A stretch of 64,000 nt of DNA, taken from positions 1,426,001-1,490,000 of the forward strand of contig NZ_JAUSXK010000001.1 of NCBI RefSeq assembly GCF_030815955.1, given 5' to 3'. This document shows positions 1-8,842 of the stretch, piece after piece. This DNA comes from Microbacterium murale. Its GTDB lineage: Bacteria; Actinomycetota; Actinomycetes; Actinomycetales; Microbacteriaceae. Within the stretch, counting starts at the first letter, position 1; every line of letters starts with the position of its first letter. The translations under genes and the position numbers were made by a program. A model generated the notes under the pieces. It did not search any database. It was not told the origin of the DNA and saw only the letters and a list, made by a program, of their open reading frames with translations.

Positions 1-1
1 C

Positions 2-1411
2 CAGGGTTTCGCAGAAGGGGCCCGTAGGAGCCCGGGCCCTGCAGTGTTGCCGGCGACGTTCTGGGGTCGAGTGCAGCCATACACGGTGTACGTGCCGACG
101 CAGTACACGCCAGAGACTCCGGCTCCGCTGACCATCCTGCTGCACGGCGGCAACTCCAACCACAACGGTTTCATCGGCGACAGGAAGGACGATGTCTACC
201 TGCCGATGTGCGAGGAAAGGGGCTCGATCTGCGTCACACCGCTCGGTCGAGGCCTCTCGTCGTGGTACATCAACCACGCCGAGCTCGATGTCTGGGAGGC
301 ATGGAACCGGGTCGCGAAGTCCTACTCTCTCAACAGCGAGCGCACGGTCATCGGCGGTTTCTCGATGGGCGGCGTCGGCGCCACGCATTTCCTCACCAAC
401 CATCCCGATCTGTTCGCCGGAGCCGCGATCGTCTCTGGCGCGGGCTACTACAACACCGCTGAGCTGCGAGATCGCGAGGGTGCCGAGCTGAGAGTCGAGA
501 ACCTGGGCAGCGTCCGCACCTACATGGAGTCAGGCAGCAATGACATCGCCTTGGCGAACACAGAGCACTGGGACCGCACCGCGGAAGACGCCGGGATCCC
601 GTACCGAGCCCACTACTACGACGGAGCCGACCATGGGATGCTCGGCTCGTGGCTCGGCTGGAGCGACGCGGCCGAATATCTCAACGACGCGCCCGACCGC
701 GTGACCAGCCCCAGCACGGTCACGTTCCGCTGGGAGCCCGGTGATGAGCGGGAGGATCTCGGAATGCCGGTGAACCGCGCGTACTGGCTCAGCGGCCTGG
801 AACCCCGCGACGATGATGCGCGCTGGAGCAGAGTCACCGCGACTTCTCACGCCCTGCAGACGACACGATTCGTGCCGCGTCTCACCGATGACGTCCAGGT
901 GATCTCTGACCGGGAGGTGCGTGTGCGGGACCAGCGGCTGAACGCCGAAGGAGCAGTCGCTCCGTACAACGGGATTGACCTGCAGGCGGAGAATTCCCGC
1001 ACGATGACCGTCGATCTGGATGCCGCGGAGCTGGATGCGACGACCGCCGCAGACATGCGCATTCACACGGATGGGGAGATCGAGCTGGAGCTGACCCGCG
1101 CGGGCGAACAGGCGACGATCGTCCTTCCCGCAGGCGATCACCGCGTCGCGAGCCCGACTGCGCCTGGTTCGGTCACGGCGTTCGCGGCGGGGGCGACCCG
1201 TCACATCCATTGGGCTGTGAGCGATTCCGATCTGCCGATCACGTACACCGTGCGTGACCCGTCCGGGGAGATCCTGTGCGAAACGACCGACCTGCGTTGT
1301 CTCGTCATCGACCGCGGTGGAGAGGCTCCGAAGGCGGTGACCGTGACCGCTTCGAACATCGTCGGAACCTCCGAGGGCACGCACGCGGAGGTGACACGAC
1401 CGGGCCGGTAA
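2..1411 (+). CDS. Alpha/beta-hydrolase esterase, 5' end outside window
   Basis: The frame is open from the window edge without an upstream stop, so the protein is probably cut at its N-terminus; a GTG at 44 is the first possible start inside the window but reads as mid-protein. The visible part has an alpha/beta-hydrolase fold: an oxyanion-type LLHGG motif, a nucleophile elbow GFSMGG with Ser as likely nucleophile, and a late DGADHGML segment supplying the likely catalytic His. The C-terminal 200 or so residues look like one or two beta-sandwich modules, ending in a fibronectin-like segment. This suggests a secreted or surface esterase/peptidase-like enzyme; a signal peptide would lie outside the window. 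The substrate is unknown and there is no functional link to the next genes. Confidence 0.6.
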   Translation, partial: QGFAEGARRSPGPAVLPATFWGRVQPYTVYVPTQYTPETPAPLTILLHGGNSNHNGFIGDRKDDVYLPMCEERGSICVTPLGRGLSSWYINHAELDVWEAWNRVAKSYSLNSERTVIGGFSMGGVGATHFLTNHPDLFAGAAIVSGAGYYNTAELRDREGAELRVENLGSVRTYMESGSNDIALANTEHWDRTAEDAGIPYRAHYYDGADHGMLGSWLGWSDAAEYLNDAPDRVTSPSTVTFRWEPGDEREDLGMPVNRAYWLSGLEPRDDDARWSRVTATSHALQTTRFVPRLTDDVQVISDREVRVRDQRLNAEGAVAPYNGIDLQAENSRTMTVDLDAAELDATTAADMRIHTDGEIELELTRAGEQATIVLPAGDHRVASPTAPGSVTAFAAGATRHIHWAVSDSDLPITYTVRDPSGEILCETTDLRCLVIDRGGEAPKAVTVTASNIVGTSEGTHAEVTRPGR

Positions 1412-1414
1412 GGC

Positions 1415-1436
1415 ACGAAGCGGTGACAATCTTCGT
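1415..1436. promoter_or_regulatory. Small inverted repeat after the hydrolase gene
   Basis: ACGAAG at 1415-1420 is complementary to CTTCGT at 1431-1436, with a 10-nt loop. It follows the hydrolase stop codon by a few bases. It could be a weak terminator, although no T-run follows. It includes a TGACAATC (1424-1431) that recurs at 1470-1477 inside the putative promoter of the ABC operon, so a regulatory role is equally possible. Confidence 0.25.
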
Positions 1437-1468
1437 TCGATGATTTTTCGACGCCCGTCGAGAAACCC

Positions 1469-1497
1469 TTGACAATCATGTTCGCTTCCCACACGAT
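1469..1497 (+). promoter_or_regulatory. Candidate sigma70-type promoter of the ABC operon
   Basis: A perfect -35 hexamer TTGACA (1469-1474) is followed after 17 nt by CACGAT (1492-1497), a 3/6 match to the -10 consensus. It lies about 100 nt upstream of the substrate-binding protein start. This is pattern matching only. Confidence 0.35.
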
Positions 1498-1595
1498 GGG
1501 CACTAACAGCACGTCGATGTGCGTCCCGTTGCGTTCTCCCCGAAGAGACCGCAACGAGGGTCGGCCTCGACAACCCATCGATGAGAGGCCCACCC

Positions 1596-2582
1596 ATGAA
1601 GAAGAGTCTTGCCGCGCTCGGCCTGCTGGCCGTCGTGACCCTCGCGCTGTCCGGTTGCACGGATTCGGCCGCCGGACCCACAGCCGAGCCGAGCGATGCC
1701 GGTTCATCGCCCGACGACGTCACGAAGATCCGCGTCGCCGCACTCCCCATCGCCGAGACCGGGGCCCTGTGGGCCGCGATCGACGAGGGCATCTTCGCCG
1801 ATCACGGCCTCGAGGTCGAGGTCGTACCGGCTCAGGGCGGAGCGCAGGCGATCCCCGCACTCCTCAGCGGCGACATCCAGTTCGCCATCGGTCAGCCCTT
1901 CGGCCCGATCCGTGCCGACCTGCAGGACCTCGGCGTCGCTATCATCGGCGACTATGCCGACAGCCTGGCCGACGGAGACGATGTGAACGCGGTGGTCGCA
2001 CTCGCCGATTCCGGTATCGCGAGCCCGAAGGACCTGAGCGGCAAGAAGGTGTCCGTCAACAGCCTCGGCGCCGCCGGCGACCTCACCATCCGCGCCGCGG
2101 TCGACGCCGACGGCGGCGACTCCTCCACGATCGAGTTCATCGAGGTCGCCTTCCCGGATGTGAAGGCCCAGCTCGACACAGGCACCATCGACGCCGGCTG
2201 GGCACCGGACCCGTTCCGCGCCATGGTCGTCGGCGAGGGGGGTACATCCGTCGTGGCGCCGTATCAGGCGGTCATCCCGGGCCTGTCGGTGCTGACGAAC
2301 ATCACCACGCAGGAGCTCATCGACGAAGATCCCGATCTCGTCGCCGCATATTCGGCGGCGATGACCGAGGCGCTGGAATTCGCATCCTCCAATGAGGATG
2401 CCGTCTACGCGGCGATCGCCGAGGGACTCGACATCCCGCTCGAGGCCGCGCAGGGGATTACTCTTCCCACCTTCACGTTCGAGATGGATGTGGACAGCAT
2501 CAAGACGCTCGCGGATCTCGCCGTCAAGTACGAGTACATCGAGAAGCTGCCCGACTTCGATCGCCTGATCCAGCAGCAGTGA
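1596..2582 (+). CDS. NitT/TauT-family ABC substrate-binding lipoprotein
   Basis: This is the extracytoplasmic solute receptor of the ABC importer encoded by the next three genes. The start at 1596 gives a clean lipoprotein signal: two Lys, a hydrophobic core and a lipobox ending LSGC with the lipidated Cys at about residue 21. An in-frame ATG at 1581 would add five residues and weaken the signal. The mature part matches the SsuA/TauA/ThiY class (PF09084-like), with the early pattern ETGALWAAIDEGIFADHG and a central GWAPDPF. Such receptors bind sulfonates, nitrate, thiamine precursors or aromatic acids; the ligand cannot be read from sequence. The co-located PaaX-like regulator makes an aromatic ligand plausible, which is inference. 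Confidence 0.85.
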   Translation: MKKSLAALGLLAVVTLALSGCTDSAAGPTAEPSDAGSSPDDVTKIRVAALPIAETGALWAAIDEGIFADHGLEVEVVPAQGGAQAIPALLSGDIQFAIGQPFGPIRADLQDLGVAIIGDYADSLADGDDVNAVVALADSGIASPKDLSGKKVSVNSLGAAGDLTIRAAVDADGGDSSTIEFIEVAFPDVKAQLDTGTIDAGWAPDPFRAMVVGEGGTSVVAPYQAVIPGLSVLTNITTQELIDEDPDLVAAYSAAMTEALEFASSNEDAVYAAIAEGLDIPLEAAQGITLPTFTFEMDVDSIKTLADLAVKYEYIEKLPDFDRLIQQQ

Positions 2583-2589
2583 CCCCGGC

Positions 2590-3420
2590 ATGACGACTGC
2601 GACCTCCTCTGCGGCACTCACCGGACACCGGCGCCGTCACCGCCTCGGCAGCCTCCGCCGGGTGCTTCTGGGCACGCTCGGAGTCGTCGGCTTCCTCGCG
2701 GTGTGGCAGCTGCTCTCGACGTTGAGAATCCTCAACCCCGAGCAGCTGCCCTCTGCGACGGACACTTTCGCTCAGCTGTCGGTGCTGCTGCGAGATCTGG
2801 AGTTCTGGCGGAACATCGGTCGCACCATGACGGCATGGGCGATCGGGCTCGTGATCGCGACGATCGTCGGCACGGCACTCGGCACCGCGATCGGCATGGT
2901 GCCAGTACTGCGACGGGCGACACACACCGTGGTGGAGTTCCTTCGACCGATCCCGTCGGTCGCGCTGATCCCGCTCGCCATCCTCGTCTACGGGCTTCAG
3001 ATGCCGGCCGCACTGATCATCATCGTGTACGCCAGTTTCTGGCAGGTCTTCGTGCAGGTGCTGTACGGCGTCGCCGATATCGACACGGTCGCACGAGACA
3101 CGGCGCGCAGCTTCGGTCTCACCCGAGCGTCTCAACTGCGCAACCTCGTGCTTCCCACCGCGCTGCCGTACCTGATGACCGGCCTGCGGCTCGCCGCTGC
3201 CGTCGCCCTCATCCTCGCCGTCACGGCAGAGATGACGATCGGCAATCCCGGTCTCGGACGGCAGCTGACCGTGGCATCCGGAATCGGCAACATCACCACC
3301 GTCTACGCCATCGTGATCGTCACCGGCGCACTCGGCCTGCTGATCAACATCGGGTTCCGAGCGATCGAGCGCCGCACGCTGTCGTGGCATCAGTCCGTGA
3401 GAGGGGATGAGGCCGGGTGA
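2590..3420 (+). CDS. ABC transporter permease (SsuC/TauC type), first copy
   Basis: This inner-membrane permease of the importer starts 7 nt after the substrate-binding protein gene. The 276-residue product has a cytoplasmic N-terminus rich in Arg and His, then about six hydrophobic segments. The EAA-loop region around residues 160-190 (DTARSFGLT) is the ATPase docking site typical of binding-protein-dependent permeases. The next gene encodes a second, different permease of the same family, so the channel is probably a heterodimer, whereas SsuC-type systems usually have one permease gene. Its stop codon overlaps the next GTG start by 4 nt, indicating translational coupling. Confidence 0.85.
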   Translation: MTTATSSAALTGHRRRHRLGSLRRVLLGTLGVVGFLAVWQLLSTLRILNPEQLPSATDTFAQLSVLLRDLEFWRNIGRTMTAWAIGLVIATIVGTALGTAIGMVPVLRRATHTVVEFLRPIPSVALIPLAILVYGLQMPAALIIIVYASFWQVFVQVLYGVADIDTVARDTARSFGLTRASQLRNLVLPTALPYLMTGLRLAAAVALILAVTAEMTIGNPGLGRQLTVASGIGNITTVYAIVIVTGALGLLINIGFRAIERRTLSWHQSVRGDEAG

Positions 3421-4241
3421 GCCTGTACACCAGCACGGTCCGCACCCCGGCACCGAAGTCGCGCCTGTGGGCGAAAGCGGGCGAGAACACGCTCTACGCC
3501 GTCGCGCTCCCGCTCGTGCTCCTTCTCATCTGGGGCATCGCCGCGACGATCTCACCGGCGAAGTTCTTCCCCGCCCCGCAGACGATCGCCGGCGCGTTCT
3601 CCGACACCTGGATCGGTCCGGCATTCGTCAACGACGTGCTCCCGAGCCTCGCTCGGCTCTTCGTGGCCATCGTCATCGCCGTCCTCGTCGGCATCGTCGC
3701 GGGAACCCTCATCGGACTCACCAGATGGTTGCGGGAACTGCTCGAACCGCTCCTGGAGTTCTTCCGCGCCATCCCGCCGCCTGTGCTCATCCCGGTTTTC
3801 GTCGCCTTCCTCGGCGTGACCGACGCGATGCAGATCATCGTGATCGCCTTCGGTGCGATCTGGCCCGTGCTGCTGAACACGATCGAAGGCGTGCGCGCGA
3901 CCGACTCCGTGATGACCGAGACGGCCCGGTCGTACTCGCTCACACGCTCACAGCGCCTGTTCGACCTCGTCCTGCCGGCGGCGAGCCCGCGGATCATGGC
4001 CGGCGTGCGCCAGACGCTGTCGGTCGCACTGATCATGATGGTCATCTCGGAGCTGTTCTACTCATCGTCGGGGCTGGGATATCAGATCAAGTACTTCCAG
4101 CAGAACTACCTCATCGCCGAGATGTGGAGTGGCATCCTGCTGTTGGGACTCATCGGCGTTCTGCTCGCGGTCGTCTTCGGCTTCGTCGAGCGTCGGGTAC
4201 TGCGTTGGTACCACGGAATCAAGGAGGTCGAGCGTGCCTGA
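3417..4241 (+). CDS. ABC transporter permease (SsuC/TauC type), second copy
   Basis: The GTG start at 3417 overlaps the stop of the first permease gene (GTGA). The 274-residue protein has a short polar N-terminus, about six membrane segments and an EAA loop with ETARSYSLT. It is related to the first permease but clearly diverged, consistent with a heterodimeric channel. Its end overlaps the start of the ATPase gene by 8 nt. It forms a four-gene transporter operon with the flanking genes. Confidence 0.85.
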   Translation: MSLYTSTVRTPAPKSRLWAKAGENTLYAVALPLVLLLIWGIAATISPAKFFPAPQTIAGAFSDTWIGPAFVNDVLPSLARLFVAIVIAVLVGIVAGTLIGLTRWLRELLEPLLEFFRAIPPPVLIPVFVAFLGVTDAMQIIVIAFGAIWPVLLNTIEGVRATDSVMTETARSYSLTRSQRLFDLVLPAASPRIMAGVRQTLSVALIMMVISELFYSSSGLGYQIKYFQQNYLIAEMWSGILLLGLIGVLLAVVFGFVERRVLRWYHGIKEVERA

Positions 4242-5034
4242 GACGCTTCTGAAGGTGGAGAACCTCAACAAGGTCTACGACTCGGCCACCGGTCGCGTCG
4301 AGGCGATCGGTGACATCAGCTTCACGATGAATCGCGGCGAGCTCGTATGCATCGTCGGTCCGTCCGGCTGCGGCAAGACCACGCTGCTGAAGTGCATCGC
4401 GGGCCTCCTGCGTCCCACCGCGGGCGACGTGCAGCTCGACGGCAGACGGGTCACCTCTCCCCCCGAGAAGATGGCGCTCGTGTTCCAGGAGTACGGCCGC
4501 AGCCTCTACCCGTGGCTGACCGTGCGCGGCAACGTCGAGCTGCCCCTCAAGCACAAGAAGCTCTCGAAGGCGGAGCGCACGCAGCTGGTCGATGACGCAC
4601 TGCTGGCTGTGGGACTCGACCACGCTGCCAAGAGCTACCCGTGGCAGCTTTCGGGCGGAATGCAGCAGCGCGTGGCGATCGCGAGAGCGGTCGCCTACCA
4701 GCCCGAGGTGCTGATCATGGACGAGCCCTTCGCCGCGGTCGACGCTCAGACGCGCGCCGACCTCGAGGATCTGGTGCGCACGCTCCACTCCGAACGGGGG
4801 ATGTCGATCCTGTTCGTGACGCACGACATCGACGAGTCCGTCTATCTGGGCGAGCGCGTGATCGTGCTCTCGAAGTCGCCGACCTGGGTGCAGGAGGATC
4901 TCGCGATCGATCTGGCGCCAGAGCGCGATCAGATCACCACCAGGGCGCTGCCTCGGTTCACCGAACTGCGCACGCACGTGTACGAGCAGATCCAGCGGGC
5001 GAAGCGCGGCGAAGCCGTACGCTCGAACGCATGA
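4234..5034 (+). CDS. ABC transporter ATP-binding protein (SsuB/TauB type)
   Basis: This is the ATPase that energises the importer. Walker A is GPSGCGKTT, the Q-loop region is FQEYGRSLYPW, the signature is LSGGMQQR, Walker B is VLIMDEPF followed by AAVDAQTR, and the switch His lies in VTHDIDE. All catalytic elements are intact. The GTG start at 4234 was chosen because AAGGAGG sits 6 nt upstream and the N-terminus then begins directly with the NBD; a longer upstream frame only overlaps the permease gene. The product is 266 residues, the usual size for the family. Its stop overlaps the ATG of the downstream regulator. Confidence 0.9.
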   Translation: MPETLLKVENLNKVYDSATGRVEAIGDISFTMNRGELVCIVGPSGCGKTTLLKCIAGLLRPTAGDVQLDGRRVTSPPEKMALVFQEYGRSLYPWLTVRGNVELPLKHKKLSKAERTQLVDDALLAVGLDHAAKSYPWQLSGGMQQRVAIARAVAYQPEVLIMDEPFAAVDAQTRADLEDLVRTLHSERGMSILFVTHDIDESVYLGERVIVLSKSPTWVQEDLAIDLAPERDQITTRALPRFTELRTHVYEQIQRAKRGEAVRSNA

Positions 5035-5891
5035 CGACGCGCGCGCTCGATGACGGCGCCATGAGCGAGCCGGCACGCAGCAGACAGCCCAAACGCCTGG
5101 TGCTTTCCTTCCTCGGCGAGTTCATGGGGCAGGACTGGGATGCGCCGGTGCGCACCGGCGTCTTCCTCGAGGTGCTCCACGGCGCCGGCGTCGCCGCGCC
5201 CGCGGCGCGAGCGACGCTTGACCGCCTCGTCCGAAACGGCGTGCTCTCGCGCGAGCGGCACGGCCGACACCTCGAGTTTTCGCTGACGCCGGCCGGGCGG
5301 ACGATGCTGGGGGAGGCGACGGATCGCGTGCGCGGGCCATCGCCGTTCCATCCGGACGGTGACGGGTGGACCCTCGTCACTTTCTCGCTGCCGGAGGAAC
5401 TGCGCACGCTGAGGGGGCGACTGCGCTCCACGCTCACCTGGCACGGCTTCGCCCCGTTGCGCGACGGCCTGTGGCTGGCATCCGGGCGCCCCGCGCTGGC
5501 CGCGGCCATCGAGCCCCTCCGCGCGGAGCTTCCGGACGGCGCGGTGATGGCGTTCCATGCTCAGGAGCTCGACGGGTTCCCGATCGCCTCGAGCGTGCGC
5601 GACGCCTGGGACATCGACGGGATCCGCGGGGCGCACGAGGCGTTCATCGAGACCTGGCGCGATGTCGCGATCGACGGCTCTTCATCCGCAATGGTCATGC
5701 GCACGATGCTCGTCGCCGACTGGTTGGAGCTGCTGCGTGCGGATCCGCGACTTCCCCCGGAGTTCATGGACGCACAATGGCCGGCGCCGGACTCCTTCGC
5801 GCTCTACCGCCGCCTGCGCGCCGAACTCGCCCCTCAGTCGGAGGCGGAGTTCGCCGCGCTCACCGCGCAGCCGACGCCGGTCGGTGGATAG
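5031..5891 (+). CDS. PaaX-family transcriptional regulator
   Basis: The 286-residue protein has the PaaX layout: an N-terminal winged helix with KRLVLSFLGEF and the recognition region AAPAARATLDRLVRNGVLSR, a central ferredoxin-like domain (WTLVTFSLPEELR) and a C-terminal PaaX-type domain. PaaX proteins repress aromatic (phenylacetate) genes and respond to aryl-CoA esters. The gene overlaps the ATPase stop by 4 nt and is therefore probably cotranscribed with the importer, which suggests it controls uptake in response to an aromatic CoA ester, perhaps the product of the adjacent CoA ligase. An alternative ATG at 5061 would shorten the protein by ten residues. Confidence 0.75.
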   Translation: MTTRALDDGAMSEPARSRQPKRLVLSFLGEFMGQDWDAPVRTGVFLEVLHGAGVAAPAARATLDRLVRNGVLSRERHGRHLEFSLTPAGRTMLGEATDRVRGPSPFHPDGDGWTLVTFSLPEELRTLRGRLRSTLTWHGFAPLRDGLWLASGRPALAAAIEPLRAELPDGAVMAFHAQELDGFPIASSVRDAWDIDGIRGAHEAFIETWRDVAIDGSSSAMVMRTMLVADWLELLRADPRLPPEFMDAQWPAPDSFALYRRLRAELAPQSEAEFAALTAQPTPVGG

Positions 5892-5919
5892 CGCTCCTCG
5901 CGAGAGTTCGCGCAGGTGA

Positions 5920-7440
5920 TCACTCCAGGGTGAACTTGCCTCGCAGAGCGACCTTTCGCACCTTGCCGCTCGCCGTGCGCGGCAGTTCGTCGACGAACCG
6001 CACTCCGCGCGGGATCTTGTACTTGGCGATGCGGCCGGCAAGATGCGCGAGCACGTCCTCCGCGGTGATCTCGGAGCGGGCGACGGCGATCGCCAGCGGC
6101 ACCTCGCCCCAGCGCTCGTCCGGCACTCCGATCACCGCGACGGACTCGATCTCCGTGCGTTCCATGATGAGCTGTTCGATCTCGGCGGGGTAGATGTTCT
6201 CTCCACCCGAGATGATCATGTCCTTCACCCGGTCGCTGATGGTGAGATAGCCCTGCTCGTCGAGGAACCCGATGTCGCCGGAGCGCAGCCATTCGCCTCG
6301 ATGGGCGTCGCGGGTGGCATCCGGGCGCAGCCAGTACTCCTTCATGACGTTCGGACCGCTGATCTCGATCTCTCCCGCCTCCCCCGCCGGCATCTCGTCC
6401 CCGTCCGGAGAGGCGATGCGCACGTCGGTGAAGAAGTGCGCGATGCCGGACGAGCCGACGTGCTCGCGAGCCTTGCGGTACGGCAGCGAGGTCGCGCCCG
6501 GTGACGTCTCGGTCATCCCATAACCGGACGAGAAGCTCAGTCCCCGCTTCTCATAGGCTTCGATGACTCGCAGCGGCACGCTGGAACCACCGCAGGTGAG
6601 CCTTCGCAACGTCGAGAGGTCGGCCTCGTCCCAGCCCGGATGCTCGGCGAGCATCTGGAATGTCGTCGGCACCCCCGACAGGCTCGTGATGCCGTGCTCC
6701 TGCACAGCCGCGAGCACAGCACCCGGGTCGACCTTCTCCTGCACCACAAGCGTGCCGCCTTTGAGCAGCGTCGGCAGTGCCCCCATGCCCAATGACGCGA
6801 CATGGAACATCGGCGCGATGAGGAGGGTGCGCTCCTCGGACGTGAGGTCGTAGTCGACGAGGACGTTCATCGAGTTCCAGGTGAAGTTCCCGTGCGTGAG
6901 CACGGCACCCTTCGGACGGCCGGTCGTACCCGAGGTGTACAGGATCATGGCCGGGTCGTCGAGTGTGACCTCGGCGACGGGCGGAGTGGCGGATGCCGCG
7001 GCGACGACCTCCTCGAAGCTCTCTACGGCGGGCACTTCTGCCGGCCCGTCGACGATGATGCGCCGCTCGATGGCACTCGACCACGCGGCCGCGCGCGCGA
7101 CATCGCGGAGCTCCTCATGTGCGATCAGCAGACGCGCACCGCTGTCCTCGATCATGTACTCGAGCTCGCGCGGCGCGAGGCGCGTGTTCAACGGGACGAA
7201 GATCGCCCCGACCAGCCCGCAGGCGAAGAACGAGGTGAGGAAATCGGGGTGATTGTTCCCCAGGTATGCCACCCGATCACCCTTGGCGACACCCCGCTCC
7301 GCGAGCGCGCTGGCGAACCGGTCGATCCGGTCGCCCAGCTCCTCGTAGCGGTATGCGCGATCGCCCTGGATCACCGCGATGTCGCCTTCGGACTTCACGC
7401 GACGGCGAGAGATCCAGCTGCCCAGCCCTTGATTCTTCAT
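5920..7440 (-). CDS. Acyl/aryl-CoA ligase, set A (CouL-like)
   Basis: This adenylate-forming CoA ligase has 506 residues from the ATG at 7440, which is preceded by a GAGG-type ribosome site. An upstream frame extension overlaps the MaoC gene and was rejected. Signature motifs are YTSGTTGRPKG (P-loop), GYGMTETSPG (adenine/substrate region) and the A8-A10 region with SGGENIYPAEIE and a C-terminal TASGKVRK Lys. The order SDR, amidohydrolase, MaoC, ligase beside a divergent MarR gene matches the actinobacterial p-hydroxycinnamate systems (couNOM/couL in Rhodococcus jostii RHA1; phd in Corynebacterium glutamicum). It would activate p-coumarate, ferulate or a related acid; the exact substrate is inferred from context. 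Confidence 0.8.
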   Translation of the reverse strand: MKNQGLGSWISRRRVKSEGDIAVIQGDRAYRYEELGDRIDRFASALAERGVAKGDRVAYLGNNHPDFLTSFFACGLVGAIFVPLNTRLAPRELEYMIEDSGARLLIAHEELRDVARAAAWSSAIERRIIVDGPAEVPAVESFEEVVAAASATPPVAEVTLDDPAMILYTSGTTGRPKGAVLTHGNFTWNSMNVLVDYDLTSEERTLLIAPMFHVASLGMGALPTLLKGGTLVVQEKVDPGAVLAAVQEHGITSLSGVPTTFQMLAEHPGWDEADLSTLRRLTCGGSSVPLRVIEAYEKRGLSFSSGYGMTETSPGATSLPYRKAREHVGSSGIAHFFTDVRIASPDGDEMPAGEAGEIEISGPNVMKEYWLRPDATRDAHRGEWLRSGDIGFLDEQGYLTISDRVKDMIISGGENIYPAEIEQLIMERTEIESVAVIGVPDERWGEVPLAIAVARSEITAEDVLAHLAGRIAKYKIPRGVRFVDELPRTASGKVRKVALRGKFTLE

Positions 7441-7480
7441 CCTCAGCCTCTTTGCGATTGGATGCCGGTCCGAGTGCGGA

Positions 7481-7933
7481 TCAGGCGTAGAAGCGGTAGA
7501 TCCCACGGGCGACGACGGCGGGCTTCGTGCCGCCTTCGATCTCGATGGTCTGGTCTACGGCGAGCTGGTAGCCGCCCTTGACCTCCGTCACCTCGGCGAT
7601 GACGGCGTTCATGCGCACGCGGGAGCCCACGGCGACGGGTGAGACGAACCGCACCTTGTCGAGCCCGTAGTTGACCCGGGTCGTGACGCCCTCCGGCTCG
7701 AAGAGCTCGCTCCAGAACTTCGTCGCCAGCGACAGCGTGAGGAATCCATGCGCGATCGGCGCACCGAAGGGTCCACCGGCTGCACGCTCGGGGTCGACGT
7801 GGATCCACTGGTGGTCATCGGCGGCGTCAGCGAAGACGTCGATGCGGTCCTGGGTGATCTCCAGCCATTCGGAGTAGCCGAGATCGGTGCCGGCGGCGCT
7901 CTCGAGGTCGGCGTAGGCGACGGTGGTGGTCAT
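7481..7933 (-). CDS. MaoC-family hydratase, set A (CouM-like)
   Basis: This 150-residue single hot-dog-fold protein carries the MaoC/R-hydratase motif, with Asp and His in ADDHQWIHVDPE and a following GPFGAPIAHGFLTLSL. It would hydrate the hydroxycinnamoyl-CoA double bond to the beta-hydroxyacyl-CoA. The ATG at 7933 is preceded by AAAGGA and overlaps the amidohydrolase stop by 4 nt, so the two are coupled. A homologue at 48111-48575 occupies the same role in set B. Confidence 0.8.
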   Translation of the reverse strand: MTTTVAYADLESAAGTDLGYSEWLEITQDRIDVFADAADDHQWIHVDPERAAGGPFGAPIAHGFLTLSLATKFWSELFEPEGVTTRVNYGLDKVRFVSPVAVGSRVRMNAVIAEVTEVKGGYQLAVDQTIEIEGGTKPAVVARGIYRFYA

Positions 7934-8838
7934 GATGATGTCCTTTTCGTGGTTCGGTCGAGGCCGAGGAGGCGCACGGCGTTGTCCTTGTAGATGCGCG
8001 GGAGCACCTCGGGCGTGAAACGGTCGGCGGCCGTGGCATCCCGTATCCAGCGATCGGGTGTCAGCAACGGGTAGTCGGAGCCGAACAGCACCCTGTCCTT
8101 GAGGTACGAGTTCGCCGCGCGCACGAGGGAATCCGGGAAGTACTTCGGACTCCACCCCGACAGGTCGATCCAGGTGTTGTGCTTGTGGGTCGCGACGGAC
8201 AACGCTTCGTCCTGCCAGGGCACCGACGGATGCGCCATGATGATCTGCAACTCAGGATGCTCGGCAGCCACGTCGTCGAGCAGCATCGGGTTCGACAGTG
8301 CGAGACGCATTCCGCGTCCGCCGGGAAGCCCGGCGCCGATCCCCGTCTGGCCTGTGTGGAACAGCGCAACCACGCCCGCGTCCTGCAGCACCTCGTACAG
8401 CGGGAAGTGGACAGGGTCGCTCGGATCGAACCCCTGCACGGTGGGATGGAACTTGAAGCCGCGAACGCCGCTGTCCTCGATGAGCCGCCTGGCGCGGTCG
8501 ACGGCATCCGCCCGATTCGGATCGACCGAGCCGAACGGGATCAGCACGTCGTTGTGCCGTGCGGCACCCGCAGCGATGTCCGCGCTCGATATCGGCGATC
8601 GGCCGAGCCGGGTCTCGGCGTCGACGGTGAACACCACTGCCCCCATCCGTCGCTCACGGTAGTACGCGGCGATCGAATCGAGGTCGGGCCGACTCGCATC
8701 TGCCGAGAAGTATTTCGACGCCGCCGCCACGAGGTCATCCGGAAGTGACGCATGCCCGTGGTCATCGATCTCGATGTGGACGTGCACGTCGATCGCCCCG
8801 AGGACATCGAGGTCGAGGTTCGACTCGTAGCGGGTCAC
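7930..8838 (-). CDS. Amidohydrolase-2 family deacetylase, set A (CouO-like)
   Basis: This metal-dependent TIM-barrel protein of the ACMSD/LigW superfamily has an early metal-binding HVH (DVHVHIEIDD), a conserved GFKFHPTVQGF segment, a His in HTGQTG, IIMAHPS near the middle, and a late LFGSDYP whose Asp completes the metal site. In R. jostii the equivalent CouO is needed for deacetylation of the beta-keto phenylpropionyl intermediate, so this is likely the chain-cleaving step giving the hydroxybenzoate. The start is a GTG at 8838, 4 nt past the SDR stop and without an obvious ribosome site, giving 302 residues. The set B homologue (44718-45593) shares long identical stretches, including IIMAHPSVPWQDEA and WIDLSGWSPKYF. 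Confidence 0.75.
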   Translation of the reverse strand: MTRYESNLDLDVLGAIDVHVHIEIDDHGHASLPDDLVAAASKYFSADASRPDLDSIAAYYRERRMGAVVFTVDAETRLGRSPISSADIAAGAARHNDVLIPFGSVDPNRADAVDRARRLIEDSGVRGFKFHPTVQGFDPSDPVHFPLYEVLQDAGVVALFHTGQTGIGAGLPGGRGMRLALSNPMLLDDVAAEHPELQIIMAHPSVPWQDEALSVATHKHNTWIDLSGWSPKYFPDSLVRAANSYLKDRVLFGSDYPLLTPDRWIRDATAADRFTPEVLPRIYKDNAVRLLGLDRTTKRTSS

Positions 8839-8842
8839 GATG

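Noticed and set aside
1449..1460. CGAC-GCCC-GTCG mini-hairpin as a riboswitch or attenuator
   Set aside because: A 4-bp stem is expected by chance in GC-rich DNA, and no TPP, SAM or other riboswitch core pattern was found nearby.
530..1792. 420-codon open frame opposite the hydrolase and the ABC receptor start
   Set aside because: It crosses the end of one gene, a promoter region and the start of another, and its composition is typical of a shadow frame.
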